A DNA stretch of 64,000 nucleotides from Paraburkholderia sp. SOS3 (GCF_001922345.1 NZ_CP018812.1:1798001-1862000); one strand, 5' to 3'; numbered from the stretch's first letter, positions 45,025 through 54,962 are shown. Program-made: numbers and translations. Notes: generated by a model from the sequence alone, not told the origin.

Positions 45025-46638
45025 TCACGCCTCGGCCGCGAAGCGTTCCCGCAGCACGTATTTTTGAATCTTGCCCGAAGGCGTTTGCGGAAAGCTATCG
45101 ACGAAGCGCCAATGCCTTGGCGTCTTGAACGCCGCGAGATGCCGCCGGCAGTGGTTGAACAGTTCGTCCTCGGTCAGTTGCGCGCCTGCGGTCGTGCGAA
45201 TGAACGCGACCACCACTTCGCCCCACGTCGGATCCGGCGCGCCGACGACGGCCGCATCGGCCACGCCCGGGTACGTGACGAGCACGTCCTCGATCTCGCG
45301 CGGATAGATGTTTTCGCCGCCCCGGATGATCACGTCCTTCAGTCGTCCGTGAATGCTGCAATAGCCGTCGGGATCGATGCTGCCGAGGTCGCCCGTGCGC
45401 AGCCAGCCATCGGCATCGAGTGTCTGGGCACTCGCTTGCGGATTGTCGTAGTAGCCGCGCATGACCGCGTAACCGCGCGCGCAGATTTGGCCGATGTCGC
45501 CGACCGGCACGATGGCACCGGTGTGCGGGTCGACGATTTTCACTTCGGTGTTCGGCAGCGGGCGGCCTACGGTCAACGCGCGCCGCTCGAACGGCTCGTC
45601 GGGACGCGTGTGCGTGATATACGGCGAATGCTCGGTCAAACCGAAGCCGATCGTCACGCGCGCGGGCACCGTGTTCTCGATGCGCTCGGCGAGTTCGGCC
45701 GACACCGGCGCGCCGCCGAGCCCCGCAATCCGCCACGACGACAGGTCGCGCTGCGCGAGCGTCGGATGTTCGAGTACCGCGATCGCCATGGTCGGCACCG
45801 AAAGCGTGAACGAACCGCGTTCGGACTCGATCAGTTCGAGCATCAGGCCCGCATCGAAGCCGGGCAGCATCACGTGCGTGCCGCCCGTCTGCAGGGCGCC
45901 GAGCGTGACGAGGCCGCAGCCGGCGGTGTGGAACATCGGCAACGGGTTGATCCAGACGTCGCGCTCGCGCACGCCGGCCGCTTCGGCGTTGAAGCGCGCA
46001 TTGTTCACGAGCCCGCGATGATGCAGCATCGCGCCCTTCGGAAAGCCCGTCGTGCCCGACGTGTACTGGATTTGCGCGATGTCGCCGGGTTGCACGGCCG
46101 GCAGCCGCGCGCCCGGCAACTCGTCGGCGCTTGCGTATGGCAGGTCGTGCAGCGAGGCGATCTCGCGCAGCGCGGGCAATTGTGCGCGCACGCCGGCGAG
46201 CGTGGCGAGCATGTCGCGGTCGCGATAGTGCGGCACGGCGAAGCAGCCGGCCGCGCGCGACTGCTTGAGCACGTACGCGAGTTCCGCTTCCTTGAAGGCC
46301 GGATTGACCGTGACGAGCACGAGGCCCGCGAGCGCGGCGCCGAATTCGAGCAGTAGCCATTCGGGGCTGCTATTGCCCCATACGGCGATGTGTTCGTCGG
46401 GCTGAAAGCGCCGTGAGAGGCCGAGCGCGATGCGCTCGGCTGCGCTCAGCAATTCGCCGTAGGTCCACGCGCGGCGCGCGTGGCGGTCCGCGCTCCCCTC
46501 GACCAGTGCGATTTCGCCGGCATAGACGCGTGCCGCGCTGCGCAGCGCGTCGCCGACGGTTCGTTCGATGACCGGGTTCGACGGATCGGGGAGCCAGTGC
46601 GAATGCTGCAGGCGAGGGCGGGCGGACGGCGGCGTCAT
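45025..46638 (-). CDS. AMP-dependent acyl-CoA synthetase/ligase
   Basis: 537 aa member of the ANL adenylating family. The phosphate-binding loop is YTSGTTGFPKGAMLHH; further family blocks are GFGLTEHSP (aromatic/adenine site), WLRTGDLGSID and GRLKDVIIRGGENIYPREIE, and the catalytic Lys is in TPSGKIQKYVLRE. The substrate is likely a medium-chain or aromatic acid, but specificity cannot be read. ATG 46638 is preferred (AAGGGA nine bases upstream, family start), although 17 more codons are open. Next to it, same strand, is an FAD monooxygenase gene. Confidence 0.92.
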   Translation of the reverse strand: MTPPSARPRLQHSHWLPDPSNPVIERTVGDALRSAARVYAGEIALVEGSADRHARRAWTYGELLSAAERIALGLSRRFQPDEHIAVWGNSSPEWLLLEFGAALAGLVLVTVNPAFKEAELAYVLKQSRAAGCFAVPHYRDRDMLATLAGVRAQLPALREIASLHDLPYASADELPGARLPAVQPGDIAQIQYTSGTTGFPKGAMLHHRGLVNNARFNAEAAGVRERDVWINPLPMFHTAGCGLVTLGALQTGGTHVMLPGFDAGLMLELIESERGSFTLSVPTMAIAVLEHPTLAQRDLSSWRIAGLGGAPVSAELAERIENTVPARVTIGFGLTEHSPYITHTRPDEPFERRALTVGRPLPNTEVKIVDPHTGAIVPVGDIGQICARGYAVMRGYYDNPQASAQTLDADGWLRTGDLGSIDPDGYCSIHGRLKDVIIRGGENIYPREIEDVLVTYPGVADAAVVGAPDPTWGEVVVAFIRTTAGAQLTEDELFNHCRRHLAAFKTPRHWRFVDSFPQTPSGKIQKYVLRERFAAEA

Positions 46639-46808
46639 CGGGCGATTTCCCTTCGTTCGTGATGGGGCGGGTCGCAACGACGCGTTCACCCGCCCAGGAA
46701 AACAACGAAGGGCTTTGGTTTATTCCGCGAAACGGTGCCAGGGCACTGGCGCATGCGGATCGACGATCGACCCGGGACCGCGCTTCGATACACGCCGCCG
46801 GTCGCGCT

Positions 46809-48473
46809 TCAGACGATCTGTGCGTGCTTGAGCCACGCGTCGATCGCGTCGGCCGAAACCTGCGCGCTGCGCCAGCCGATATAACCGTCGGGCCGCACGA
46901 TCCAGCCCATGCCGCTGATGCCGCTGATGCCGCTGATGCCGCTGACGCCGCTGACGCCGCGGTGGGCGCCGAACGCGGCGGCGAATGCGCCGGCCGTATC
47001 GGACAAGCTCGTCATGGTTTCGTCATGCGGCGGCGTACAGCCGGGCGCGGCGATCAGCAGAGCCGAAGCCGCGGAGCCGAGACCTGCCTGCAGGGCCCGA
47101 CCCGCGCCGGCGAACGCGGCAAGTTGTGCGCAAAGCCGGGCGCCATGCGCATCGATATAACCGATCAGCGTATGGCGGCCGCGCCCGATGCGTTCGTGAA
47201 GGCGCACGGGATGGCCGACGAATGCGTGCGTGAGGCCGCCCGCGTCGGGCGCGCGGTCGCCGGGCGCAGGCAGTTCAGGCGGCAGTTGCGCGCATTCGTC
47301 CGCGACGATTGCGCTATCGCGATAGCCGACCAGCAATTGCGTTTCGCGCATGCCCGGCATCGCGGCCTGCTGCGCGAGTACGTTGTTCATGGCGCGCGTC
47401 GTCGCTTCGACGACATCGAGGCCGACCGGCCGCCGCTCGCTCGAATAGCTGTCGAGCAGCGCGTGCCGCGCGAGGCCGCGTGCGACGAGCGACAGCTTCC
47501 ACGCGAGGTTGTGTGCGTCCTGCAAGCCGGTGTTCATGCCCTGGCCGCCGACCGGCGGATGAATATGCGCGGCGTCGCCCGCAATGAACACGCGCCCGTG
47601 CCCATACGACGGCACGATGCGGTGGCTCACGCGATACACCGACGACCAGCGCTGATTCGACAGGCCCGTGCCTTCGGGCAGCGCGGGCAGCATCAACGCG
47701 CGGATCTGCTCGAGACCGGGCGCGTCGTTCGCGGCGAAACGCTCGGCGAGCTGTGTCGCGAGCGCTTCCGACGCAACGATCACCGAAAGCCGATAGCGTT
47801 GCACCGAACCGCGCACCGGCACGGCCGCGAGCGACGACACCGCGCGCGTGGCATCGGACCAGTTGAAGCGGTACATCGGCCCGCGCGGCAGTGCCCAGTC
47901 GACATCGACGTCGGCAAGCGCAAAGGTCTGCGGATAGCGTGCGCCTTCATACGGCAGATTCAGTTGCGCGCGCACCGTGCTGCGCGCACCGTCGCAGCCG
48001 ACGAGCCATTGGCAGCGCAGCGTACGTGTCTCGCCTTGCGGCCCGCGTAACAGGGCCTCTACGTCGTCGTTGGCTTCGCTAAACGCCTCGAGCGCCCAGC
48101 CATATTCGACGTGGCCGCCGTGCCGCTGCAGTGCTGTTTCGAGCAAGCGTTCCGTATCGAATTGCGCGAGCGACAGCGCGCCATACGGCAGCCCTTGCAA
48201 CTGCGACAGCTGCATGCCGCCCGCGGGCGCGCCGTCCTGCCATGTTTCGATGCCGGTCAGCCATACGCCGGCATCGATGGCGTCAGCCGCAATACCGATA
48301 TCGTCGAACACTTCGAGCGTGCGCGCGGTGACGCCGAGCGCCTTGCAGAAAAACGCGCGGCTCGCCTGGCGGTCGATCACGCATGCATCGATGCCGTCGC
48401 GGCGCAATTCGGTGGCCAGCAGCAGGCCGACAGGGCCCGCACCGACGATCAGCACCTCGGTGGTGTTCTGCAT
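46809..48473 (-). CDS. FAD-dependent aromatic hydroxylase (PheA/MhpA/Rox type)
   Basis: 554 aa flavoprotein monooxygenase. The FAD-binding fold opens with VLIVGAGPVGLLLATELRRD, the DG motif is WLVGCDGARSTVRAQL, and the second FAD motif is GRVFIAGDAAHIHPPVGGQG then MNTGLQDAHNLAWKL. A thioredoxin-like C-terminal domain ends in WIVRPDGYIGWR, as in polyketide hydroxylases and rifampicin or phenol monooxygenases. ATG 48473 is chosen (GGAGG ten bases upstream; 16 extra codons are open). Near the C-terminus, 9-bp DNA repeats encode repeated Gly-Ile-Ser. Substrate unknown. Confidence 0.92.
   Translation of the reverse strand: MQNTTEVLIVGAGPVGLLLATELRRDGIDACVIDRQASRAFFCKALGVTARTLEVFDDIGIAADAIDAGVWLTGIETWQDGAPAGGMQLSQLQGLPYGALSLAQFDTERLLETALQRHGGHVEYGWALEAFSEANDDVEALLRGPQGETRTLRCQWLVGCDGARSTVRAQLNLPYEGARYPQTFALADVDVDWALPRGPMYRFNWSDATRAVSSLAAVPVRGSVQRYRLSVIVASEALATQLAERFAANDAPGLEQIRALMLPALPEGTGLSNQRWSSVYRVSHRIVPSYGHGRVFIAGDAAHIHPPVGGQGMNTGLQDAHNLAWKLSLVARGLARHALLDSYSSERRPVGLDVVEATTRAMNNVLAQQAAMPGMRETQLLVGYRDSAIVADECAQLPPELPAPGDRAPDAGGLTHAFVGHPVRLHERIGRGRHTLIGYIDAHGARLCAQLAAFAGAGRALQAGLGSAASALLIAAPGCTPPHDETMTSLSDTAGAFAAAFGAHRGVSGVSGISGISGISGMGWIVRPDGYIGWRSAQVSADAIDAWLKHAQIV
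46909..46962 (-). repeat. 9-bp tandem repeat inside the FAD monooxygenase gene
   Basis: Six 9-base units, four ATGCCGCTG and two ACGCCGCTG-like, encode Gly-(Ile/Val)-Ser repeats 40-60 residues before the C-terminus. The frame is kept because the unit is a multiple of three. Confidence 0.9.
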
Positions 48474-48937
48474 GATCCGTCGTCCTCCGTGTGTTCCGGT
48501 TCGGCTTGAAACGCGGTGCATACCTGTGTGCGGCAGCGCACATTCGCGCGCGGGCGCCGACCGTCACGATGATAGGCGATCCGTCGGCGCATGACGAGAG
48601 CGCCGCACGTACGCGCCGGATCGGGAAGTTAGGAGCGCTTGTCTTCAATGACCACGTCGCATCGGCATGCACCCGGTTGTTGAGGCGCATGCATCGTGCA
48701 CCTACCGCCGGGTTCGCCGCAATCGCCGCAATCGCGCGCGCAGCGAACGCCCGCATGAGCTGAACGTAATAGGTCATGCCACACCGGTTATGGAATAACG
48801 CGTGGATGCTAGCTGTTCTGGTTGCATCGCCGCCGCCGTACTCATGCGTTTTGCTGTTGACGGCACGCCTTTTTCAACCCGTCCGGTGACATCCGGGCCG
48901 AGATGTAACCCCTTCGACTCTTTCTGAGGAAAAAACA
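48474..48937. other. spacer between two divergent flavoenzyme genes
   Basis: 464 bases with no supported gene. It should hold promoters for the minus-strand monooxygenase and the plus-strand BBE-type oxidoreductase. AATCGCCGC is duplicated near 48720. No clear symmetrical operator was found. Confidence 0.35.
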
Positions 48938-50329
48938 ATGCACGCAGCCACGCTGAAGCAGCGCGACGGCAAGCACGTCGACCCCGCAGCCATCGCCACG
49001 TTCCGCAGCGAATTCAAAGGGGAGGCGTTGTCGCCCGGCGATGAAGGTTATGAAGCGGCGCGCACGATCTGGAATGCGAGCATCGACAGGCATCCGGGTC
49101 TGATCGCACGTTGTTCGAGCGCGTCCGACGTGATTCGCGCCGTGAAGTTCGCGCGGGGGAACGACCTGCTCGTGTCGGTGAAGAGCGGCGGCCATAACGT
49201 CGCGGGCCGCTCGCTATGCGACGACGGCCTCGTGATCGATCTGTCGGCGATGAAGCGCGTGTCGGTCGACGCGGCAACGCGCACGGTTCACGTGCAGGCC
49301 GGCGCGCTGCTCGCCGATCTCGACCGCGAGACGCATCTGCACGGCCTCGCGGTGCCGGCCGGCGTGGTGTCGAAGACCGGTATCGCGGGGCTCACGCTCG
49401 GCGGCGGCGTCGGCTTCCTCGTGCGCAAGTACGGGCTCACGATCGACAACCTGCTGTCGTGCGAAGTGGTGACCGCGAACGGCGAGCTCGTGACCGCGAG
49501 CGCCGATTCGAATCCCGATCTGTTCTGGGGGCTGCGCGGCGGCGGCGGCAACTTCGGCGTCGTCACGTCGTTCGTGTTCCGCGCACATCCGGTGAAGACG
49601 GTGCTCGGCGGCCTGCTGCTCTATCCGCGCGCCGATGCGCGCGATGTGTTGCGCCATTTCCGCGAGTTCATGGCGACCGCGCCCGAAGAGCTGACTGCCT
49701 ATGCGGGCTTGCTGTCGACGCCGGACGGTGTGCCCGCGGTCGGCATGATCGTGTGCTATTGCGGCGGCGACCTCGCCGAGGGCGAGCGCGTGCTTGCGCC
49801 GCTGCGCCAGTTCGGCACGCCGATGCTCGATGCGATCGAGCCGATGCCGTTCCCGGTCATGCAGTCGTTCCTCGAGCAATCGTTTCCGGACAAGTCGCAC
49901 AACTACTGGAAATCGACGTTCGTCAAATCGTTCAGCGACGATGTGATCGATTTGCTGATCGAGCATATGGCGCGTCCGGTTTCGCCGCTGACCGCGGTCG
50001 TGGTCGAGTACTACGCCGGCGCGGCGACGCGCGTGCCGGCCGCGGAAACGGCGTTTCCGCATCGCGACCATCTGTATTACATCAACATCATGCCGCAGTG
50101 GCTCGATCCGGCCGACAACGATCGGCACGTCGCCTGGGCGCGCGGCCTGTTCGATGCACTCCGGCCGTATTCGAACGGCGCTTATCTGCCGAATTTCTTC
50201 AGCGACGAAGTGCCTGAGCAAAGCCGTGTTGCGTATGGCGATAACTATGCACGCCTGGCCGAGCTGAAGGCGAAGTACGATCCGTCGAACTTCTTCAGCC
50301 TCAATCAGAACATCAAACCGACCCGCTAG
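48938..50329 (+). CDS. FAD-linked oxidoreductase, berberine-bridge-enzyme-like
   Basis: 463 aa. The PCMH-type FAD domain has LVSVKSGGHNVAGRSLCDDG, with the His that usually carries covalent FAD, and VPAGVVSKTGIAGLTLGGGV then WGLRGGGGNFGVVTSF. The C-terminal BBE motif YDPSNFFSLNQNIKP is intact. Such enzymes oxidise sugars, alkaloids or polyketides with oxygen. There is no signal peptide. CTGAGGAAAAAAC gives a good Shine-Dalgarno. It is divergent from the FAD monooxygenase and convergent with an MFS gene. Confidence 0.92.
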   Translation: MHAATLKQRDGKHVDPAAIATFRSEFKGEALSPGDEGYEAARTIWNASIDRHPGLIARCSSASDVIRAVKFARGNDLLVSVKSGGHNVAGRSLCDDGLVIDLSAMKRVSVDAATRTVHVQAGALLADLDRETHLHGLAVPAGVVSKTGIAGLTLGGGVGFLVRKYGLTIDNLLSCEVVTANGELVTASADSNPDLFWGLRGGGGNFGVVTSFVFRAHPVKTVLGGLLLYPRADARDVLRHFREFMATAPEELTAYAGLLSTPDGVPAVGMIVCYCGGDLAEGERVLAPLRQFGTPMLDAIEPMPFPVMQSFLEQSFPDKSHNYWKSTFVKSFSDDVIDLLIEHMARPVSPLTAVVVEYYAGAATRVPAAETAFPHRDHLYYINIMPQWLDPADNDRHVAWARGLFDALRPYSNGAYLPNFFSDEVPEQSRVAYGDNYARLAELKAKYDPSNFFSLNQNIKPTR

Positions 50330-50342
50330 GCGACGCGGGTTG

Positions 50343-50390
50343 CGATCGCGCCTGCTATTGCGTTTGAAATTACGCCTGAAATTGCGCCTG
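50343..50390 (-). repeat. 12-bp tandem repeat at the stop codon of the MFS gene
   Basis: Read on the minus strand, directly after the MFS stop TAA there are four 12-base units (CAGGCGCAATTT, CAGGCGTAATTT, CAAACGCAATAG, CAGGCGCGATCG). They fill almost all the space between the two convergent genes. Confidence 0.85.
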
Positions 50391-51695
50391 TTACGCGCGC
50401 GCTGCTTCGACCGGTAACTTCGCATCTTCGACAACGGTGTCGTCGATCGGAAAGTGAAGTAGCGCCGCGAACAGGCTGGCCAGCGCGGTCGCGCCCCAAA
50501 CCAGCGAATACGAGCCCGTCACGTCGAATACGAAGCCGCCGAGCCACGCGCCGAGGAACGAGCCGAGCTGGTGGCTCAGAAAGACGACCCCGAACAGCGT
50601 GCCGAGATGCCGCGTGCCGAACACCTTCGCAACGAGTCCGCTCGTGAGCGGCACGGTGCCGAGCCATGTCAGTCCCATCACGGCCGCGAACAGCACGACC
50701 GACGTCGTCGTCTTCGGCAGCAGGAAGAATGCCGCGATGGCCGCGCCGCGAATCAGATAGAGCCAGCCGAGTACGATCTGTTGCCGGTAGCGTCCGCCGA
50801 GCCAGCCGCATGCCCAACTGCCGGCCATGTTGAACAGCCCGATCAGCGATAGCGCGGTTGCGCCGAGGCCGATCGGCATATGGCACAGGAAAAGATAGCC
50901 GGGCAGATGCGTTGCGATGAACGCGAGCTGGAAGCCGCAGGTGAAAAAGCCGAGCGTGAGCAGACGGTAGCCGCGATGGCGCGACGCATAGGCGAGCGTT
51001 GCGCGTAACGAGGCCGGCTGCATTTCGCACGGCTTCGCCGCCGTGATGGACGTTCTGGTGGTTGCCGCCACGGCGCGCGGTGCATTGGCAGGCTGCGCGC
51101 GCCCTCGACGATCGAGCACGATGCCGAGCGGCGCCGCGAGCAACATCACGAAGGCGAGGACCAGCAGCGACGTGCCTACGCCTGAATCGAGCCGCACCGT
51201 CTGTGCGAGCGGCACCATCAGCACCTGGCCGAGCGATCCGCCCGCGCTTGCAAGGCCCATCGCAAGGCTGCGCTGTTGCGCCGATGCCACGCGTCCCACC
51301 GCGCTCAGCACGACGCCGAAGCTCGTGCAGCTGATGCCGACGCCGACCAGCACGCCGAGGCCCAGCACGAGCATCCAGCCCGACGACGAAGCCGCCGCAA
51401 GCGCGAGGCCCGCGGCAAACACCGCAGCGCCGAAGGCGACCACCGGCGCTGCGCCATGACGGTCGGCGGCCGCGCCTGCAAAGGGCTGAGCAAAGCCCCA
51501 GACGAGGTTGTGCAGCGCGATCGCGAATGCGATCAGCGTGACCGGCACGCCGCGGTCGAACGAGAACGGCCCGATAAAGAGGCCGAAGGTTTGCCGTACG
51601 CCCATCGCCGCGCTCATGACGAGCGCGGCCGCGGCGATCACGAGCAGCAGGTGGGACTTAAAGGGTTGCGCAGGATGGCGCAGGGCCGTCGACAT
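50391..51695 (-). CDS. MFS transporter, 12 transmembrane segments
   Basis: 434 aa major facilitator, similar to the oxalate/formate- or YbfB-like group (MSAAMGVRQTFGLFIGPFSF in TM1, FAIALHNLVWGFAQPFAGAA then DRHGAAPVVAFGA for motif A, FGTRHLGTLFGVVFLSHQLG in the second half). Direction and substrate are not evident. The ATG at 51695 has GAGGAGG upstream and matches the family; 57 more codons are open but include non-family sequence. It follows a LysR gene on the same strand with an 82-base gap. Confidence 0.9.
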   Translation of the reverse strand: MSTALRHPAQPFKSHLLLVIAAAALVMSAAMGVRQTFGLFIGPFSFDRGVPVTLIAFAIALHNLVWGFAQPFAGAAADRHGAAPVVAFGAAVFAAGLALAAASSSGWMLVLGLGVLVGVGISCTSFGVVLSAVGRVASAQQRSLAMGLASAGGSLGQVLMVPLAQTVRLDSGVGTSLLVLAFVMLLAAPLGIVLDRRGRAQPANAPRAVAATTRTSITAAKPCEMQPASLRATLAYASRHRGYRLLTLGFFTCGFQLAFIATHLPGYLFLCHMPIGLGATALSLIGLFNMAGSWACGWLGGRYRQQIVLGWLYLIRGAAIAAFFLLPKTTTSVVLFAAVMGLTWLGTVPLTSGLVAKVFGTRHLGTLFGVVFLSHQLGSFLGAWLGGFVFDVTGSYSLVWGATALASLFAALLHFPIDDTVVEDAKLPVEAARA

Positions 51696-51777
51696 GGTGG
51701 GTTCCTCCTCGCGGCCATGGTGGCAGCGCTTCGGAACGGCGACAAAAGAAAAGATTTTGACGACAGGTGAGAAATTT

Positions 51778-52728
51778 TCATGTCTCTTCCGGCACGCCGG
51801 AACCGGTTGCATCCGCAACCGGTTCGACGCTCGCTGCTTCGGCGAGCAGCCAGCGCCTGAACGCAATCATTTCGGGGCGTTCGTCGTCGGCGTGTGCGCT
51901 GACGAGCCAATAGGCCGGCTCGGCCGTGACGACGAGGCCGCTTGCGGCGACGAGCGTGCGGCCGGCAAGGTCGGCGTCGGCGAGCGGCAGCCGGCCGATG
52001 GCGACGCCGAGCCCGCCGGCGGCGGCCTCGAGCGCGAGCTGGACCGTATCGAAGCGCAGACCGCTCGAGGCGTCGAGGTCCTTGCAGTTGGCATCCGCGC
52101 CCGCGCCGTCCAGCCACGCTTGCCAGTCGGCGCTCGCGGTATCGACTTGGATCAGCGTCGCGCGGCGCAGGTCGACCGATCCGTTGTCGCGCCCGATCAA
52201 CGTCTCGAGATACGCCGGGCTGCACACGGGCACGAGCCGCTCGCCGAACAGGCGGTCGCACGTTGCGCCGGCAATCGGGCCGCGCGATAGACGCAGCGCG
52301 AAATCGAAGCCGTCGGCCGGAAAGCCGACGAGCCGCCGCGACGTGTCGACGCTGACGTTGACGTTCGGCCAGCCTTCGCGAAAGCGCGCGAGGCGCGGCA
52401 CGAACCAGCGCATCGCGAGCGTCGGCGCGCAGCTGACGGCGATGGTGCGGTTCGCGCGCCGGTCGGGCAGCCGCTGCGTGCCGATCGCGATCAGCGCAAA
52501 GGCCTCGGCGATATACGGCAGATACAGCTTGCCCTCGCGCGTGAGCGACAGTCCGCGCGGCTCGCGCACGAACAGCTCGACGCCCAGCGCCTCTTCGAGC
52601 CCGACGATGCCGTGACTGACCGCGCTCGGCGTCACGTTGAGCTCCGCCGCGGCGAGCTTGAAGCTTCGATGCCGCGCGGCCGCTTCGAAAAAGCGCAGCG
52701 ACGATAAGGGCGGTAGGCGAAGCGGCAT
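51778..52728 (-). CDS. LysR family regulator, GcvA-like
   Basis: 316 aa. The HTH is PLSSLRFFEAAARHRSFKLA then AELNVTPSAVSHGIVGLEE, exactly the GcvA-like pattern, and the effector domain has VSCAPTLAMRWFVPRLARFR and GFDFALRLSRGP. ATG 52728 is chosen since GcvA-type proteins begin MPxRLPPLSSL and GGGGA precedes it. It could control the downstream MFS gene or the divergent ABC transporter operon; the short spacer to the latter favours the ABC operon. Confidence 0.92.
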   Translation of the reverse strand: MPLRLPPLSSLRFFEAAARHRSFKLAAAELNVTPSAVSHGIVGLEEALGVELFVREPRGLSLTREGKLYLPYIAEAFALIAIGTQRLPDRRANRTIAVSCAPTLAMRWFVPRLARFREGWPNVNVSVDTSRRLVGFPADGFDFALRLSRGPIAGATCDRLFGERLVPVCSPAYLETLIGRDNGSVDLRRATLIQVDTASADWQAWLDGAGADANCKDLDASSGLRFDTVQLALEAAAGGLGVAIGRLPLADADLAGRTLVAASGLVVTAEPAYWLVSAHADDERPEMIAFRRWLLAEAASVEPVADATGSGVPEET

Positions 52729-52895
52729 CGAATGTCCCCGGTGGTGTTGTGCGAGTCGGTAAAGGTCGGGCGAGCCCCGCGCGAGGCGGCTCGACACTGA
52801 ACGATAGCAAAAACGATGAAATAATCAGGCCCTGTCAGGTGTTGTCTTTCGACCATGCGCACCGCGTTCATTGCAAACGAGGCTTGAAAATCGAC

Positions 52896-54029
52896 GTGAA
52901 AGAACACCCACCCCAACACCCGATCGCGCACGTTGGCCTGCGAGGACGCGCGGCTGGCCGCATCGAGCGGCGTCGCTCGGTCTTGCGGATGCTCGGAGCC
53001 GCCGCCCTCATGGCGCCGTTCGCCGGCTCGCCGTTCGCGCGTGCGGCGGCGTCGCGTCAACTGAACATCTACAGTTGGCCCGACTATTTTTCGACGACCG
53101 ATCTGCGTGCCTATGCGCAGCAGTCCGGCGTCACGCCCGCGGTATCGACATTCAATTCGAACGAGACCCTGTTCGCGAAGCTCAATAGCCCGGCGGGCGC
53201 GGGGTTCGACATCGTGATTCCGTCGTCGAGCTGGATCGCGCAGTTCGCGAAGCGCGGCCTGTTGCAGGAGTTCGATCACAGCCGGCTCGATCTCGCGTCG
53301 CTCGACCCGAAGCTGCTCGATCGCGAATACGACCGGGGCAACCGCTATTCGATACCAAAGGATTGGGGGCTGCTCGGCGTGCTCTACGATCCGCAAGTGA
53401 CGGGCGAGATCGTCACATGGGAGGACTTCTTCAAGGCCGGCGAGAAGCCGGGCGTATCGGGCAAGGTGCGGCTGTCGGTATCGGGCTGGGAGACGATCGG
53501 GCCCGAACTGTGGATGCGCGGGCAGGACTGGAACAAGGCCAGCGCCGATCAGATCCGTGCGGCGGCCGAGCCCGTCAAACGCTTTGCGAAGCACGTGAAA
53601 ACCTTCGCGACTCTGCAGCCCGATGCGGCGGCGAACGGTTCGATCGTGCTGGCGCAGACGCATCAGGCCGGCGCGCGCGCGGCGATCATGCTGAATCCGC
53701 GGCTCAAATGGGTCGTGCCAGGTCCGTTGAGCGAGCTTTGGGTGGACAACTATGCGATTGCGAAGCATGCGCCGCATCTCGACGACGCGTACGGTTTTCT
53801 CGCGTATCAGTTGCGGCCCGAAGTGCAGGTCGCCGAAACGCGCTACCTCGGTTTTCCGGCGGCGATCGCGGGCCTGCGCGACAAGATCGGGCCCGACGTG
53901 CACGACGCGGATCTGATCTTCGGCGGCAAGGGGCTCGACTTCAGCAAGCTGACGTCGTTCGTCGTCAACCCGGAAACGATCGGCGTCTATCTGCAGATGC
54001 AGACCGAAATCCGCGCGGCCGCGGGCTAA
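52896..54029 (+). CDS. polyamine-type ABC transporter substrate-binding protein (PotD-like)
   Basis: 377 aa from GTG 52896. The leader contains ERRRSVLRMLGAAALMAPFA, which resembles a twin-arginine signal. The mature protein starts LNIYSWPDYFSTTDLRAYAQ, the PotD-group hallmark, and continues FDIVIPSSSWIAQFAKRGLL and SIPKDWGLLGVLYDP. Ligands of the group are spermidine, putrescine, opines or related amines. Start uncertain: GAGG lies 13 bases before this GTG, while a TTG at 52884 is too close to it. Two permease genes follow, but no ATPase gene. Confidence 0.85.
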   Translation: MKEHPPQHPIAHVGLRGRAAGRIERRRSVLRMLGAAALMAPFAGSPFARAAASRQLNIYSWPDYFSTTDLRAYAQQSGVTPAVSTFNSNETLFAKLNSPAGAGFDIVIPSSSWIAQFAKRGLLQEFDHSRLDLASLDPKLLDREYDRGNRYSIPKDWGLLGVLYDPQVTGEIVTWEDFFKAGEKPGVSGKVRLSVSGWETIGPELWMRGQDWNKASADQIRAAAEPVKRFAKHVKTFATLQPDAAANGSIVLAQTHQAGARAAIMLNPRLKWVVPGPLSELWVDNYAIAKHAPHLDDAYGFLAYQLRPEVQVAETRYLGFPAAIAGLRDKIGPDVHDADLIFGGKGLDFSKLTSFVVNPETIGVYLQMQTEIRAAAG

Positions 54030-54044
54030 GGGCGGGGCATCGCG

Positions 54045-54962
54045 ATGCGCGGCTTGCACGGCGACTCGTCCACGTCGGCGTCCGGGTCGGCTAAAACGCC
54101 GCCGCGCGCGGTGCCGCTCGCCTTGCGCGAGGCCTCCGATCACCTGCTTGCGGCGTTGCCGGCGTCGTGGCTTACGGTGTTCTTTCTCGTACCGCTTGGA
54201 GTGACGGCGGTATTTTCGTTCGGTCATTCGACGTTCGGCGGTGTCGAGGCCGGTTTCACGCTCGATAACTATGCGTTGGTGCTGACCGGCTTCTACGGCG
54301 CAACGCTTGCCCGAACGCTGCGTTTTGCCGCGACTGCGTCGCTGCTATGCGTCGGTGTGGCGTATCCGGCTGCTTACTTCATCGCGTTTCACGCGCGCCG
54401 CAAATTGCTCGCATTAACGCTGATTCTCGTGCCGTATTTTTCGAGCTTCCTGATTCGCGTGATGTCGCTGCGCATGGTGCTCGCGCGGCACGGCCTGGCC
54501 GAAGCGCTACTCGACGCGGTGGGACTGCATACGGGCGCGCTCGATGTGCTCGATACGCCGGTCGCGGTGTTTATCGGCATGGTCTACGTCTATTTGCCGA
54601 TTGCGATCGTGCCGCTTGCGGTCGTGCTCGAACGGATTCCGCGCGAACTGATCGACGCGAGCGAAGATCTCGGCGCGACGCGCTGGCGCACGTTCTGTGC
54701 GGTGATTCTGCCGCTGAGCCGCCCCGGCATCGCGACCGCGCTGTTGCTGACCGCCGTGCCGATGCTCGGCGAAATGGTGATTCCGACGCTGCTTGGCGGC
54801 GGACGCGGCGTGTTGATGGGGCAGGCGATTGCCGAGCAGTATCTCGATGCGCAGAACTATGCGTTGGGTTCGGCGATGGCGATGGCCGTGTTGATTGCCG
54901 TCGCGGTACTCGTCGCGTTGCTGGCGCGCGTAACAGCAGGCTTTGAGGAGACGGGGCGATGA
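54045..54962 (+). CDS. polyamine-type ABC transporter permease (PotB-like)
   Basis: 305 aa with six helices. The EAA loop is LERIPRELIDASEDLGATRW then RTFCAVILPLSRPGI, the usual form in PotB/PotC permeases. A Ser/Ala-rich start of 25 residues precedes TM1 (LTVFFLVPLGVTAVFSF). Its stop overlaps the next start as ATGA, so the two permeases are translationally coupled. Confidence 0.9.
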   Translation: MRGLHGDSSTSASGSAKTPPRAVPLALREASDHLLAALPASWLTVFFLVPLGVTAVFSFGHSTFGGVEAGFTLDNYALVLTGFYGATLARTLRFAATASLLCVGVAYPAAYFIAFHARRKLLALTLILVPYFSSFLIRVMSLRMVLARHGLAEALLDAVGLHTGALDVLDTPVAVFIGMVYVYLPIAIVPLAVVLERIPRELIDASEDLGATRWRTFCAVILPLSRPGIATALLLTAVPMLGEMVIPTLLGGGRGVLMGQAIAEQYLDAQNYALGSAMAMAVLIAVAVLVALLARVTAGFEETGR

